Of a stretch of DNA of 14,622 nucleotides, positions 7,678-14,603 are shown piece by piece. This stretch comes from DIGJ01 sp031553075 (GTDB lineage Bacteria > Bacillota > Clostridia > Lachnospirales > Lachnospiraceae). The notes under the pieces were generated by a model that made no database searches, was not told the DNA's origin, and was given only the letters and a program-made list of their open reading frames with translations. A program made the translations under genes and the position numbers. The stretch is from contig JAVBLX010000185.1 in assembly GCA_031553075.1 (NCBI GenBank), positions 1 to 14,622 of the forward strand, read 5' to 3'. The stretch's first letter is position 1, and the number at the start of each line of letters is the position of its first letter.

Positions 7678-10017
7678 TTATACTATCTCAAATACAGCCT
7701 CTAAAATCGGCTTAACATTTACACTCTGCAACTCAGCAATGGAATTTTTCTCAATCTCCATCCGCCCTGCCATGGTTGAAGAAACATCCACCTTAACATC
7801 ACCCTTTAACGGTGTAATCTTAATCGTAATTTCCTTATCCATTCCTGGTTTCCAAACTTCCTTCAGGCCGATTTCCCATGCGGCTTCATTACTGAAATTA
7901 TCCGAAATCAGTTCACCATCGATAAATGCCTGGGCAATATTTCCCTTGTACATAATCTGCATCAGGGCATCCTTGCACTCCTCATAGGTCTCCGGTATTT
8001 GGACAGTAAATCTGGATGGTCCGACTTGTTTGATATCCAGATGTCTGAGTCCTGACTTATTCTCATTCCATTGAGCGACAATGCCTTTCCAGCCATTTTC
8101 TTCTACTTCCCGGATGTCCATGTCATCAATGTCCATGTCACTCTTTACGCCCTTTATCTGACTCCCAGGATACAGGAGCATTTCTACACCTTGGGAATTA
8201 TTTGAATTTTCCACATACACCCTGGTTCCATCATACACAAATGGATTATTACATAATACCGCCGCCTTTTGTCCCTTTACTTCAATCTCGTAGAATTTGA
8301 GGCTTTGTTCCCTCGTCAATGTAACAATTTCAACCTCTTTCCCTTCCCCTGACAAACGATAAGAAGACATTTCATCTGCAGGCTGTACAATGGATATACA
8401 AGCTTCATTCAGGGCCTTACCATCCACTGCCTGAATGCCAATACCATCCCATAAATACTCGGGGGTTACTCCTTCCGGAGCAAAGAAGAAATAGGTGTTT
8501 TTCTCGCCCGTACGAATAATGGAAATGGGTTGTGCTTTTGCATATTTCAAACAGAATCCATCCACATCCATTCCAAACGGAAAGACTGCTTCTTCCCCCG
8601 CTTCCAGACAAATATGATCCATTACAAGCTCTTCCTCCGGTAACACAATGGTAACTTTTTCATTTTCTTTTCGCTTGCAAATCATATGATCCTGATAGTT
8701 GTTCAAAAATAAGAATCCACTTTTTCCATCGGTTCGAATCGCATAACGAAGTGTTTCAACGTCCTCCGGTGCAATATCCTGAGAGTTTTCCGGCAATACC
8801 GTTTCCATATTACATAACTGATCCTGATAGTTCTTAATAAAGTTATGTAATGCTCTTAAGCGGTGATAGCTTGGTCGTACCTGTCCATACTCACCCAGTA
8901 TGGCCTGATAATCATAAGAAATCTTAGGGCACTGACACTCATTTAAATATGGTGTTTTTTCCCCTTTTGGATTGCTGCCGCCCCGGTACATGTAATATCC
9001 CAGAAAGTTGCAGCCGCCAGCCAATTTAATATTTGCCATAGCATCCACGCTTTCAAAGGGTAGCTGAAACCGGTAATTATAATAAGCGGACATACCACCA
9101 CCCATTTCACAGCAGGCATAAGGAAAGCTTTCTGGTTCATAGGTTGGTTCAAAATTATAGGTTTTTGGCACTTGGTTATTGTGATTATCCCGATAAATAT
9201 ACTCCGGTGTCGCTGGATGTTCTCCTTCATAGTCATAAAAAATCCATGGCCAGAAAGCATATCCACCCCATAATGGCAGCATCTCATCGACTGGTGTGGC
9301 TGCCCCGCCCCATCCAGTACAGGTATAAAATGGTGTGCAGATTCCCTCAGCCTGAGCCAATTTTTTCAGAGTCTTCATGTATTCCACACCATCACTGCCA
9401 CCTGGAACCCATTCATTGGTTACCCCAGTGGTCATCTCCCATGGTGCAGCAGAATGCATATATTCATTTTCAATCTGCGCTCCAATAATCGGTCCTCCAT
9501 CCTTGAAATAAAGTCCCTCAAACTGCTGCGCAAATTGGTGATACAGCTTTTTCGTATATGCCAAAAAACCTTCATTATTGCTTCTTACCTCAAATGGTTT
9601 TCCATATAACCAATCCGGCAGTCCGCCATTTCGCACTTCACCATGATCAAAGGGTCCAATTCGCACGATCACATACATGTCATGCTTTTTGCAAAGCTCT
9701 AAAAACTTGCGAATATTACGATTGCCATCAAAGCGGAATTGTCCTTCCACTTCTTCATGGTGAATCCAGAACATATAGGTGGCGATAATATTGATTCCGC
9801 CCATTTTCATTTTTAAGATGGTATCTTCCCATTGATTTTCATTTACCCTGGAATAATGGCACTCGCCAGTAATTCCAAAAAAGGGGGTACCGTTCATTTC
9901 CATGTAATAATTGTTGAACGATAACTCATTACCAGCATTGTCTTTGCCATAAAATTTTTCGGATAGTCTTCTTCTTTCTCTTTGCTGATATCCTCTTAAA
10001 TCAATTTTGTTTTCCAT
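7678..10017 (-). CDS. Glycoside hydrolase family 35 beta-galactosidase-like enzyme
   Basis: This 779-residue enzyme should remove terminal beta-linked galactose, or a related sugar, by the retaining mechanism. The N-terminal TIM barrel (about 25-345) has the GH35 run: FFGITGECHYSRV, GGINIIATYMFW, YVIVRIGPFDHGE, NGGLPDWL and GPIIGAQIENEYM. In the last, Asn184-Glu185 is the expected acid/base position. Glu304 in CCEMGGGM is the best candidate nucleophile. The W-x-HHEE version replaces the common N-x-HEP motif, so the substrate may differ from plain lactose. The C-terminal half holds beta-sandwich modules. No signal peptide is present, so it acts in the cytoplasm. ATG 10017 is chosen because GAGGAA lies 8 nt upstream. 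An in-frame extension to 10119 would overlap the GH42 gene by 88 nt and has no ribosome site. It is the second gene of the operon. Confidence 0.88.
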   Translation of the reverse strand: MENKIDLRGYQQRERRRLSEKFYGKDNAGNELSFNNYYMEMNGTPFFGITGECHYSRVNENQWEDTILKMKMGGINIIATYMFWIHHEEVEGQFRFDGNRNIRKFLELCKKHDMYVIVRIGPFDHGEVRNGGLPDWLYGKPFEVRSNNEGFLAYTKKLYHQFAQQFEGLYFKDGGPIIGAQIENEYMHSAAPWEMTTGVTNEWVPGGSDGVEYMKTLKKLAQAEGICTPFYTCTGWGGAATPVDEMLPLWGGYAFWPWIFYDYEGEHPATPEYIYRDNHNNQVPKTYNFEPTYEPESFPYACCEMGGGMSAYYNYRFQLPFESVDAMANIKLAGGCNFLGYYMYRGGSNPKGEKTPYLNECQCPKISYDYQAILGEYGQVRPSYHRLRALHNFIKNYQDQLCNMETVLPENSQDIAPEDVETLRYAIRTDGKSGFLFLNNYQDHMICKRKENEKVTIVLPEEELVMDHICLEAGEEAVFPFGMDVDGFCLKYAKAQPISIIRTGEKNTYFFFAPEGVTPEYLWDGIGIQAVDGKALNEACISIVQPADEMSSYRLSGEGKEVEIVTLTREQSLKFYEIEVKGQKAAVLCNNPFVYDGTRVYVENSNNSQGVEMLLYPGSQIKGVKSDMDIDDMDIREVEENGWKGIVAQWNENKSGLRHLDIKQVGPSRFTVQIPETYEECKDALMQIMYKGNIAQAFIDGELISDNFSNEAAWEIGLKEVWKPGMDKEITIKITPLKGDVKVDVSSTMAGRMEIEKNSIAELQSVNVKPILEAVFEIV

Positions 10018-10031
10018 AACTAATTCCTCAC

Positions 10032-12083
10032 TCAATTTATATTTTTGCGTAAAACAATTGTTTCCAAACCCTGGATTGTTTGCCTTATATTTTTTGAAAT
10101 ACAATTGCCTAAAATCCATTCACTCTCCATTGGTAATTCCATTTCTACTGATTCTAAATTAAAATTCTGAATAAAGATATATGTAAACTCCTCTGATTCC
10201 CGACTGCTAATGACAACTCCCTGAGGAATTTTTATTTTATCCAGGATAACCGGGACATTATTTTCCTCTGCAATTACTCCATAGAAATCATCATAAAAAT
10301 CCTGTTCCATATCTGCACAAATATAGTATGCCTTTCCTTGTCCATAGGAATTACAGGTAAGAGCCGGATAACCGGCATAAAAATCATTCTCATAAGTCAT
10401 CAAGGCTTTCGCCGTATCCGTCTTGACTAAATCGCAGAGATGTTCACAGGAATATTTCCGGTTCAAACGGCTGCCTGAATCGCCGGACGGTACAATGGTA
10501 TTACATTCTCCATCATACAAACCATCGATTTCTTCTCTTCGAAGCCCCATTACATCCATTAACCCATGAGGTGTTCCTTCCAAAAAGCACAAATCAGATT
10601 CATCCACAATTCCACTCCAGTAGGTCATAATCAGGATTCCGCCTCTTTCCACAAAGGCTCTTGCCTTTTGTTCAAAACCCGCTCTGAACATATAAAGCAT
10701 AGGCGCTGCAACCACTTGATATTGCTCCAGGGTTTGCTCCATATCAATTACATCTACATTCATTCCCAGTTTCTTAAAAGCAAAATAAGACTTTTCTACC
10801 GCTTCTTTATAATACAAATTTTTATTTCTGGGTCCAGCCGCCTGCTCCATCGCCCACCGGTTTTCCCAATCATATATCACCGCAACCTTGGAATCTGTAT
10901 TGGTTCCGCAAACTTCAGATAACGCCTCAAGACTCACGCCAGTTGCTTTCACCTCCTGGAATACACGGGTATCCGTCTTGCCATAATGGTCAATCACGGC
11001 ACCATGAAACTTTTCAGACGCTCCTCTGCTCTGACGGATTTGAAAATACAATACGCTGTCTGAACCATGGGCAACCGCCTGCAAGGATGCGGCTTCTAAC
11101 ATCCCTGGCCGTTTTAGCTTACTGACACTTTGCCAGTTGGTAGAGGAAGGGCAGGATTCCATCAACAGAAATGGTTTGTGTTTGATACTTCTCATTATAT
11201 CATGCTGCATGGCATTGTCCATAGCAGTCAGGTGCTCCTTACCTTTATGCCAGGTAGGATAGGAATCCCATGAAACAAAATCAATCACATCTGCAAATTT
11301 ATGATAATTCAAACCTTCAAAGTTGTACATCATATTAATGGTTGTCGGTTTATCTGTACCGGTCTCGCGCAACGCTTTAATTTCACTTTTTACAAAATCT
11401 ACCGTTCGGTCTGTTACAAAGCGTTTCCAATCCAGAGTTAATCCATGCAGTGCCAGTTCACCCCTCACGGAAGGACTCTCGATCTGGTCAAAGCTCTGAT
11501 AAGTATGACTCCAAAAGGTAGTGTACCAGCGTTTATTAAGCTCCTCTATGGTTCCATAACGTTCTTTCAGCCATTCTTTAAATGTTTCCTGGCAAAGAGG
11601 ACAATGACATTCGCCACCAAACTCATTGGAGATATGCCATGCCAACACTCCCGGATGATTTCCAAATCGGTTTGCCAGTTCCTGATTGATAATCCTTACC
11701 TTCTCCCGATATACCGGTGAGGTATAGCAATGGTTATGGCGGAAACCAAATAAATCCCGATGTCTCGAACTGTCTACCCGAAGTACCTCCGGATACTTAT
11801 CCGCCATCCATTTTGGTCGCCCGCCGGAAGGAGTCGATAAAAATACGAAAATTCCATTTTTGTAAAGGGTATCAATCCTCTCCCCCATCCAGTCAAATGT
11901 AAAATTTCCTTCTTCCGGTTCCAGGGCTGACCAGGAAAATATTCCCAGGGAAACTACATTAATATGCGCTTCCTTCATATATTCAATATCTTTTTCCAGT
12001 ATTTGAGGATGATCCAACCATTGCTCCGGGTTGTAGTCACCACCATAAAAAAGTCCTGGAAGCCCTGCAAAATTTATTCCCAT
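10032..12083 (-). CDS. Glycoside hydrolase family 42 beta-galactosidase
   Basis: This 683-residue protein is of usual length for GH42. It opens with the family mark FYGGDYNPEQW (12-22), then HINVVSLGIFSWSALEPEEG. The barrel (to about 390) contains Asn153-Glu154 in HISNEFGG as acid/base and Glu309 in LLMESCPS as nucleophile. Cys119, Cys159, Cys161 and Cys164 match the zinc-binding cluster of many members (C-x-C-x2-C after the acid/base). A trimerisation domain (about 395-605) and a small C-terminal beta domain follow. With no signal peptide it works inside the cell on imported galacto-oligosaccharides. The start ATG 12083 has AGGAG 11 nt upstream. The downstream GH35 gene begins 14 nt after its TGA, so the two form an operon, perhaps for stepwise removal of differently linked galactose residues. 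Confidence 0.93.
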   Translation of the reverse strand: MGINFAGLPGLFYGGDYNPEQWLDHPQILEKDIEYMKEAHINVVSLGIFSWSALEPEEGNFTFDWMGERIDTLYKNGIFVFLSTPSGGRPKWMADKYPEVLRVDSSRHRDLFGFRHNHCYTSPVYREKVRIINQELANRFGNHPGVLAWHISNEFGGECHCPLCQETFKEWLKERYGTIEELNKRWYTTFWSHTYQSFDQIESPSVRGELALHGLTLDWKRFVTDRTVDFVKSEIKALRETGTDKPTTINMMYNFEGLNYHKFADVIDFVSWDSYPTWHKGKEHLTAMDNAMQHDIMRSIKHKPFLLMESCPSSTNWQSVSKLKRPGMLEAASLQAVAHGSDSVLYFQIRQSRGASEKFHGAVIDHYGKTDTRVFQEVKATGVSLEALSEVCGTNTDSKVAVIYDWENRWAMEQAAGPRNKNLYYKEAVEKSYFAFKKLGMNVDVIDMEQTLEQYQVVAAPMLYMFRAGFEQKARAFVERGGILIMTYWSGIVDESDLCFLEGTPHGLMDVMGLRREEIDGLYDGECNTIVPSGDSGSRLNRKYSCEHLCDLVKTDTAKALMTYENDFYAGYPALTCNSYGQGKAYYICADMEQDFYDDFYGVIAEENNVPVILDKIKIPQGVVISSRESEEFTYIFIQNFNLESVEMELPMESEWILGNCISKNIRQTIQGLETIVLRKNIN

Positions 12084-12160
12084 AATTTATCGTTCTCCTT
12101 TTCATCACACTTCCCATGATACCACTGGAGCAGCACATACAAGCTTTCCTCCATGCTCAT
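12074..12160 (-). CDS. Possible 28-codon leader ORF overlapping the GH42 start
   Basis: From ATG 12160 a frame reads MSMEESLYVLLQWYHG and on to a TAA at 12076-12074, inside the first codons of the GH42 gene. The same frame is open a little further upstream (SLYIDDW). It carries the GH42 ribosome site within it. It could be a leader peptide whose translation ends over the GH42 start and so couples to it, or the C-terminal stump of a lost gene. Its own ribosome site is weak. Confidence 0.3.
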   Translation of the reverse strand: MSMEESLYVLLQWYHGKCDEKENDKLWE

Positions 12161-12180
12161 CCAGTCATCAATGTAGAGCG

Positions 12181-12208
12181 ATTATATATTGCTATTTTAT
12201 CATCAAAA
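12181..12208 (-). promoter_or_regulatory. Candidate promoter of the GH42-GH35 operon
   Basis: On the minus strand TTTTGA (12208-12203), 16 nt, then a perfect TATAAT (12186-12181). Transcription would begin near 12174, giving a leader of about 90 nt that contains the 28-codon ORF. I see no clear catabolite-response palindrome nearby. Confidence 0.45.
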
Positions 12209-12256
12209 CAGCTAATATACATTTCTTTGAATTGCTTTGTTATTTAGAAAAATTGC

Positions 12257-12297
12257 GAAAAAAAGAATCTTTAACCCAGATTAACCTGAATTAAAGA
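12257..12297 (-). terminator. Terminator of the former GH3 gene
   Basis: On the minus strand TCTTTAA (12297-12291) pairs with TTAAAGA (12274-12268), with an inner CAG/CTG stem, followed by TTCTTTTTTT. It lies about 70 nt after the GH3 relic's stop codon and upstream of the GH42 promoter, separating the two transcripts. Confidence 0.6.
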
Positions 12298-12363
12298 CCC
12301 CCGATATTTGTGACTGACCCACTATCAATTATATCTCTTAATATTTTTAGCTCGCTAAAATAC

Positions 12364-12647
12364 TTATTCTAAATTGATCTCACTCACTTTATTAATAACA
12401 CGACTTCCGTTAATCTCCAACTGTTTTCTAGGCAATCTACCATTTTTTAATGCATTATGCGATTAGTTTCCTGGTTATTAGCAGCGTAATGCTTAATAGT
12501 CGTGCCGCACCCCGGATGACTCTGCACACCCTGGGTAATGGCAGCGGCAAATTTACCGCTAATGAGTGGATCTTCAGAGTAGTATTCAAAGTTACGGCCA
12601 CACAAAATACTACGCTGAATTGCACTAGCTGGTCTATTACATCTTTG
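12364..12647 (-). pseudogene. Internally deleted GH3 glycoside hydrolase relic
   Basis: Between 12647 and 12447 the minus strand encodes an unmistakable GH3 segment: IQRSILCGRNFEYYSEDP, then SGKFAAAITQGVQ, GTTIKHYAANNQETNR, and a TAA. One frame over, from 12453 to a TAA at 12366-12364, runs NALKNGRLPRKQLEIN and VINKVSEINLE, which fits a region C-terminal to the catalytic aspartate. The part in between, which should hold the nucleophile (a D-W motif), is gone, and so are the N-terminus and the long C-terminal domains. This is a remnant left by deletions. Its terminator survives at 12257-12297. Position just upstream of GH42-GH35 on the same strand suggests it once belonged to the same glycan-degradation locus. 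The enzyme would have been a beta-glucosidase or beta-xylosidase type; which one cannot be told. Confidence 0.75.
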
Positions 12648-12665
12648 CTATCTTTTTTAGTTTTT

Positions 12666-12869
12666 CTAATGGTAATGCTTCATTACACATTCTTTGAGCT
12701 TGTTCACTTTTCTTTGAAGCATGTCAATTTGAACCACCAATTCTCTAGTAGCATCTACCCTTTTTTACTTTTGTTCTGCTTTATAAATTAGTACTGTTAC
12801 AACTATTGTCACGATCATAGCTATTATTTAAAAAAAATTACTATTCATAAAACTTAATATTTTTTCCAT
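12666..12869 (-). pseudogene. Small membrane-protein gene with two in-frame TAA codons
   Basis: A GGAGGAG ribosome site precedes ATG 12869. The 68-codon frame to TAG 12668-12666 reads MEKILSFMNSNFF, TAA, IIAMIVTIVVTVLIYKAEQK, TAA, then a charged coiled-coil-like tail (RELVVQIDMLQRKVNKLKE). Without the two stops (codons 14 and 35) it is a coherent single-pass membrane protein of 67 residues: a short N-terminus, one transmembrane helix and a cytoplasmic heptad-rich tail. Both stops are one base from common sense codons such as TTA and CAA or AAA. An eight-T run lies right at the first. I do not recognise the family. Two nonsense codons make decay the simplest reading. Confidence 0.55.
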
Positions 12870-12970
12870 TTCTTTCTCCTCCGTTTTTAATTTTACTGTT
12901 TGTATGCTTTTGTTGGGCAAGTGGTCCGTTAGTCTAATGCTTTGTATCATATGGTTTTCCATCACTAGCA

Positions 12971-12993
12971 GTTACTCGAAAAATTCGAGTAAC
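12971..12993. repeat. Perfect 10-bp hairpin at the RhuM relic end
   Basis: GTTACTCGAA (12971-12980), a 3-nt loop, and TTCGAGTAAC (12984-12993), followed on the plus strand by GCTTTTT. It looks like a terminator for plus-strand transcripts, but no plus-strand gene leads into it. On the minus strand it provides the TAA that ends the RhuM fragment. Confidence 0.6.
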
Positions 12994-13111
12994 GCTTTTT
13001 CATCCAATTCACCACTTTTAAATGCTTTTTGTAAATGATATGTGACTGTATGTGCCTCCACATCATAGAGAAGTCCCATCATTTTCTGACTAAGCCAAGT
13101 ATTTCATTCAT
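12972..13111 (-). pseudogene. RhuM-family gene remnant
   Basis: On the minus strand the frame NTWLSQKMMGLLYDVEAHTV, then TYHLQKAFKSGELDEKALLE, matches the N-terminal block of RhuM (virulence RhuM / Fic-associated) proteins: W-L-(S/T)-Q-x-x-(M/L)-x-x-L-(F/Y)-x-V, then H-L-x-x-x-F-x-S-G-E-L-D-E. The real family continues for some 300 residues; here a TAA follows within the hairpin at 12971-12993. The 5' end is also damaged: an ATG at 13111 with an AGGA ribosome site begins MNE, but the RhuM frame is entered only after a frameshift or small deletion (in-frame TGA before NTW). Thus it is a stump that is not functional. RhuM genes are common on islands and prophages, which fits an accessory-gene turnover zone. 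Confidence 0.6.
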
Positions 13112-13269
13112 ATTCTAATCCTCATTATATAAAAATCATTTTGGGTTTTATCTTGAAAATATTTACCATAATACCACTTTTATAACAAATCACTTTTAAA
13201 GTTTTTATGTCGGCAGACTATCCGGCAGTACTGGTCTGGGCGAAACGGTTGAAGCTCTTTCTGTTCCAT
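13108..13269 (-). pseudogene. Small ORF after the ATPase, broken by an in-frame TAA
   Basis: ATG 13269 has a good AAGGAA site 8 nt upstream. It opens a 29-codon frame, MEQKELQPFRPDQYCRIVCR to KNFKSDLL, ending at TAA 13182-13180. The same frame continues protein-like (KWYYGKYFQDKTQNDFYIM) to a TGA at 13110-13108, which overlaps the ATG of the RhuM relic (ATGA). The intact gene would have had 53 codons and sat between the ATPase and the RhuM gene in one operon. GC content at 13207-13260 is higher than around it. I do not recognise the product. A functional 29-residue peptide is the alternative. Confidence 0.35.
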
Positions 13270-13277
13270 AAGATTAC

Positions 13278-13319
13278 TTCCTTGTAATATTTTGTGCTGT
13301 TATAAAATATTACAAGGAA
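13278..13319 (-). promoter_or_regulatory. Perfect 16-bp hairpin spanning the ATPase stop codon
   Basis: On the minus strand TTCCTTGTAATATTTT (13319-13304), a 10-nt loop and AAAATATTACAAGGAA (13293-13278). The first arm encodes the last ATPase residues, the TAA lies in the loop, and the second arm contains the AAGGAA ribosome site of the next ORF. No T-run follows on this strand, so it is not a normal terminator. It could couple translation of the two genes. Confidence 0.55.
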
Positions 13320-14526
13320 TATAAAGATTTTTTTCATCAATTGGAAAAGGTCTGTCTGTCATACATATGATGCCACCACTTGATACTTCCAATGAACTTT
13401 TTTCCAATAATCGAAAATTTTTGGTTGCCCTCACCTCTGGATTGGTCGCTTTTTTTATCTCAATTGGATGGAGTTTTCCTTCTCTTTCAATCACAAGATC
13501 AATCTCCTGCTGGTTCGTATCTCTGTAAAAGGTCATATTTACTTTCTTTTGGGAGTATGTATAGCCCCTAATCAGTTCGCCTACTACATAATTCTCAAAA
13601 TAGTGACCACTTGCAGCACCATTCATAAGAGTATCCCTACTAGTCCACATGGATAAATACGCACAAAGACCTGTATCGCAAAAATATAGTTTTGGTGTCT
13701 TAACAAGACGTTTTAATTCATTATTGAAAAATGGTTCCAATAAAAAAATAATTCCCATTGTTTGAAGGATTTTAATCCATTCTTTGGCAGTAGTAACTGA
13801 AACATTGGCTGCGGCTGCAATATCTGAATAATTTAGCAGATTCCCAGCAAAAGAAGCACAGGCTCTCAATGCTTTTCTAAATCCTGTCGTATCTGAAATC
13901 CCATTATCGTCAACTGCATCTCTCATTAAGTAGGTATCAATATAGGATTCATAATACGCTTGAAGCTGTTCATCATTCATCTTGAGGGTACCAGGCATAC
14001 CGCCATGCCAGATATGGTCATATACCTTTATAATATTATTTGCAGAAAAATCCTTTTGGCGTATGGTTAACTTAGATAGTTCATAATCCAGTTCTTCAAT
14101 ATCACACAATCCCATTTTTTCTCTTTGAGACAGGCTATACATTTTCAGGATGCAAACTCTTCCTGACATGGATTCTCTGGCTTCTTTTATCATTTTCTTA
14201 CTTTCAGAACCAGTCAGCCAAAACAAACCGTTTTCTTCTGTTTCATCACACATGATCTTTATTGTCTCAAATAGTTCCGGTGCTTTTTGTACTTCATCAA
14301 TCAAAATCGGTGGTTTATACATCTGGAAGAAGAGCTTTGGATCATTTCTAGCTAATTCACGGTCTCTTGAATGATCCATGGAAACAATTGTCCTGTTTTC
14401 TTTTTCAGCCAGTTTTTTCAGCATGGTAGTTTTTCCTACTTGTCTTGCACCTGTAACCATAACTGCTTTGAATACAGAGTTCATACTCATAAATTTTCGT
14501 TCAATTTCTCTTTTTAGATACTCCAT
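13300..14526 (-). CDS. AAA_14 / DUF4143 ATPase
   Basis: This 408-residue protein is full length for the AAA_14-DUF4143 family. The N-terminal ATPase domain has Walker A GARQVGKTT (26-34), Walker B ILIDE (74-78) and a sensor strand FWLTGSES (102-109). The middle has a winged-helix segment (YSDIAAAANVSVTTAKEWI, about 233-251) and LYFCDTGLCAYL. The C-terminal DUF4143 part ends in a nuclease-like fold: GHYFENYVVGEL (Glu311), EIDLVIE (Asp343) and PIEIKK (Glu356, Lys358), the PD-(D/E)xK arrangement. These cytoplasmic proteins are very common in gut Firmicutes and Bacteroidetes, and their role is not established. ATG 14526 is supported by AGGAGG four nt before it and a very good promoter upstream. 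Downstream lie a hairpin and a string of decayed genes. Confidence 0.9.
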   Translation of the reverse strand: MEYLKREIERKFMSMNSVFKAVMVTGARQVGKTTMLKKLAEKENRTIVSMDHSRDRELARNDPKLFFQMYKPPILIDEVQKAPELFETIKIMCDETEENGLFWLTGSESKKMIKEARESMSGRVCILKMYSLSQREKMGLCDIEELDYELSKLTIRQKDFSANNIIKVYDHIWHGGMPGTLKMNDEQLQAYYESYIDTYLMRDAVDDNGISDTTGFRKALRACASFAGNLLNYSDIAAAANVSVTTAKEWIKILQTMGIIFLLEPFFNNELKRLVKTPKLYFCDTGLCAYLSMWTSRDTLMNGAASGHYFENYVVGELIRGYTYSQKKVNMTFYRDTNQQEIDLVIEREGKLHPIEIKKATNPEVRATKNFRLLEKSSLEVSSGGIICMTDRPFPIDEKNLYIPCNIL

Positions 14527-14574
14527 AGCCCCTCCTGATTCAGTTTAATTTATAGTATGGTGTAAATCAAACTA

Positions 14575-14603
14575 ATTATACATTATAACGCTTTTTTTTT
14601 CAA
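14575..14603 (-). promoter_or_regulatory. Promoter of the AAA_14/DUF4143 ATPase gene
   Basis: On the minus strand TTGAAA (14603-14598), 17 nt and TATAAT (14580-14575). The spacer includes a nine-A tract, and a second TATAAT lies at 14587-14582. The leader to ATG 14526 is about 40 nt. Confidence 0.65.

Noticed and set aside
10018..10119. Longer N-terminus for the GH35 protein
   Set aside because: It would overlap the end of GH42, has no ribosome site, and the sequence before ATG 10017 does not resemble the family.
12450..12791. A 113-codon plus-strand frame in the relic zone
   Set aside because: Its complement encodes the recognisable GH3 fragment and the small membrane protein; the plus-strand frame has no ribosome site and is a shadow.
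12666..13269. Recoding of TAA as a sense codon
   Set aside because: Three in-frame TAAs occur in protein-like frames, but intact genes here (LRR protein, GH35, ATPase) end with TAA, so reassignment cannot be right; decay is simpler.
13207..13287. A 26-codon plus-strand frame in the more GC-rich patch
   Set aside because: The opposite strand has a better start with an AAGGAA site; the plus frame has no ribosome site.
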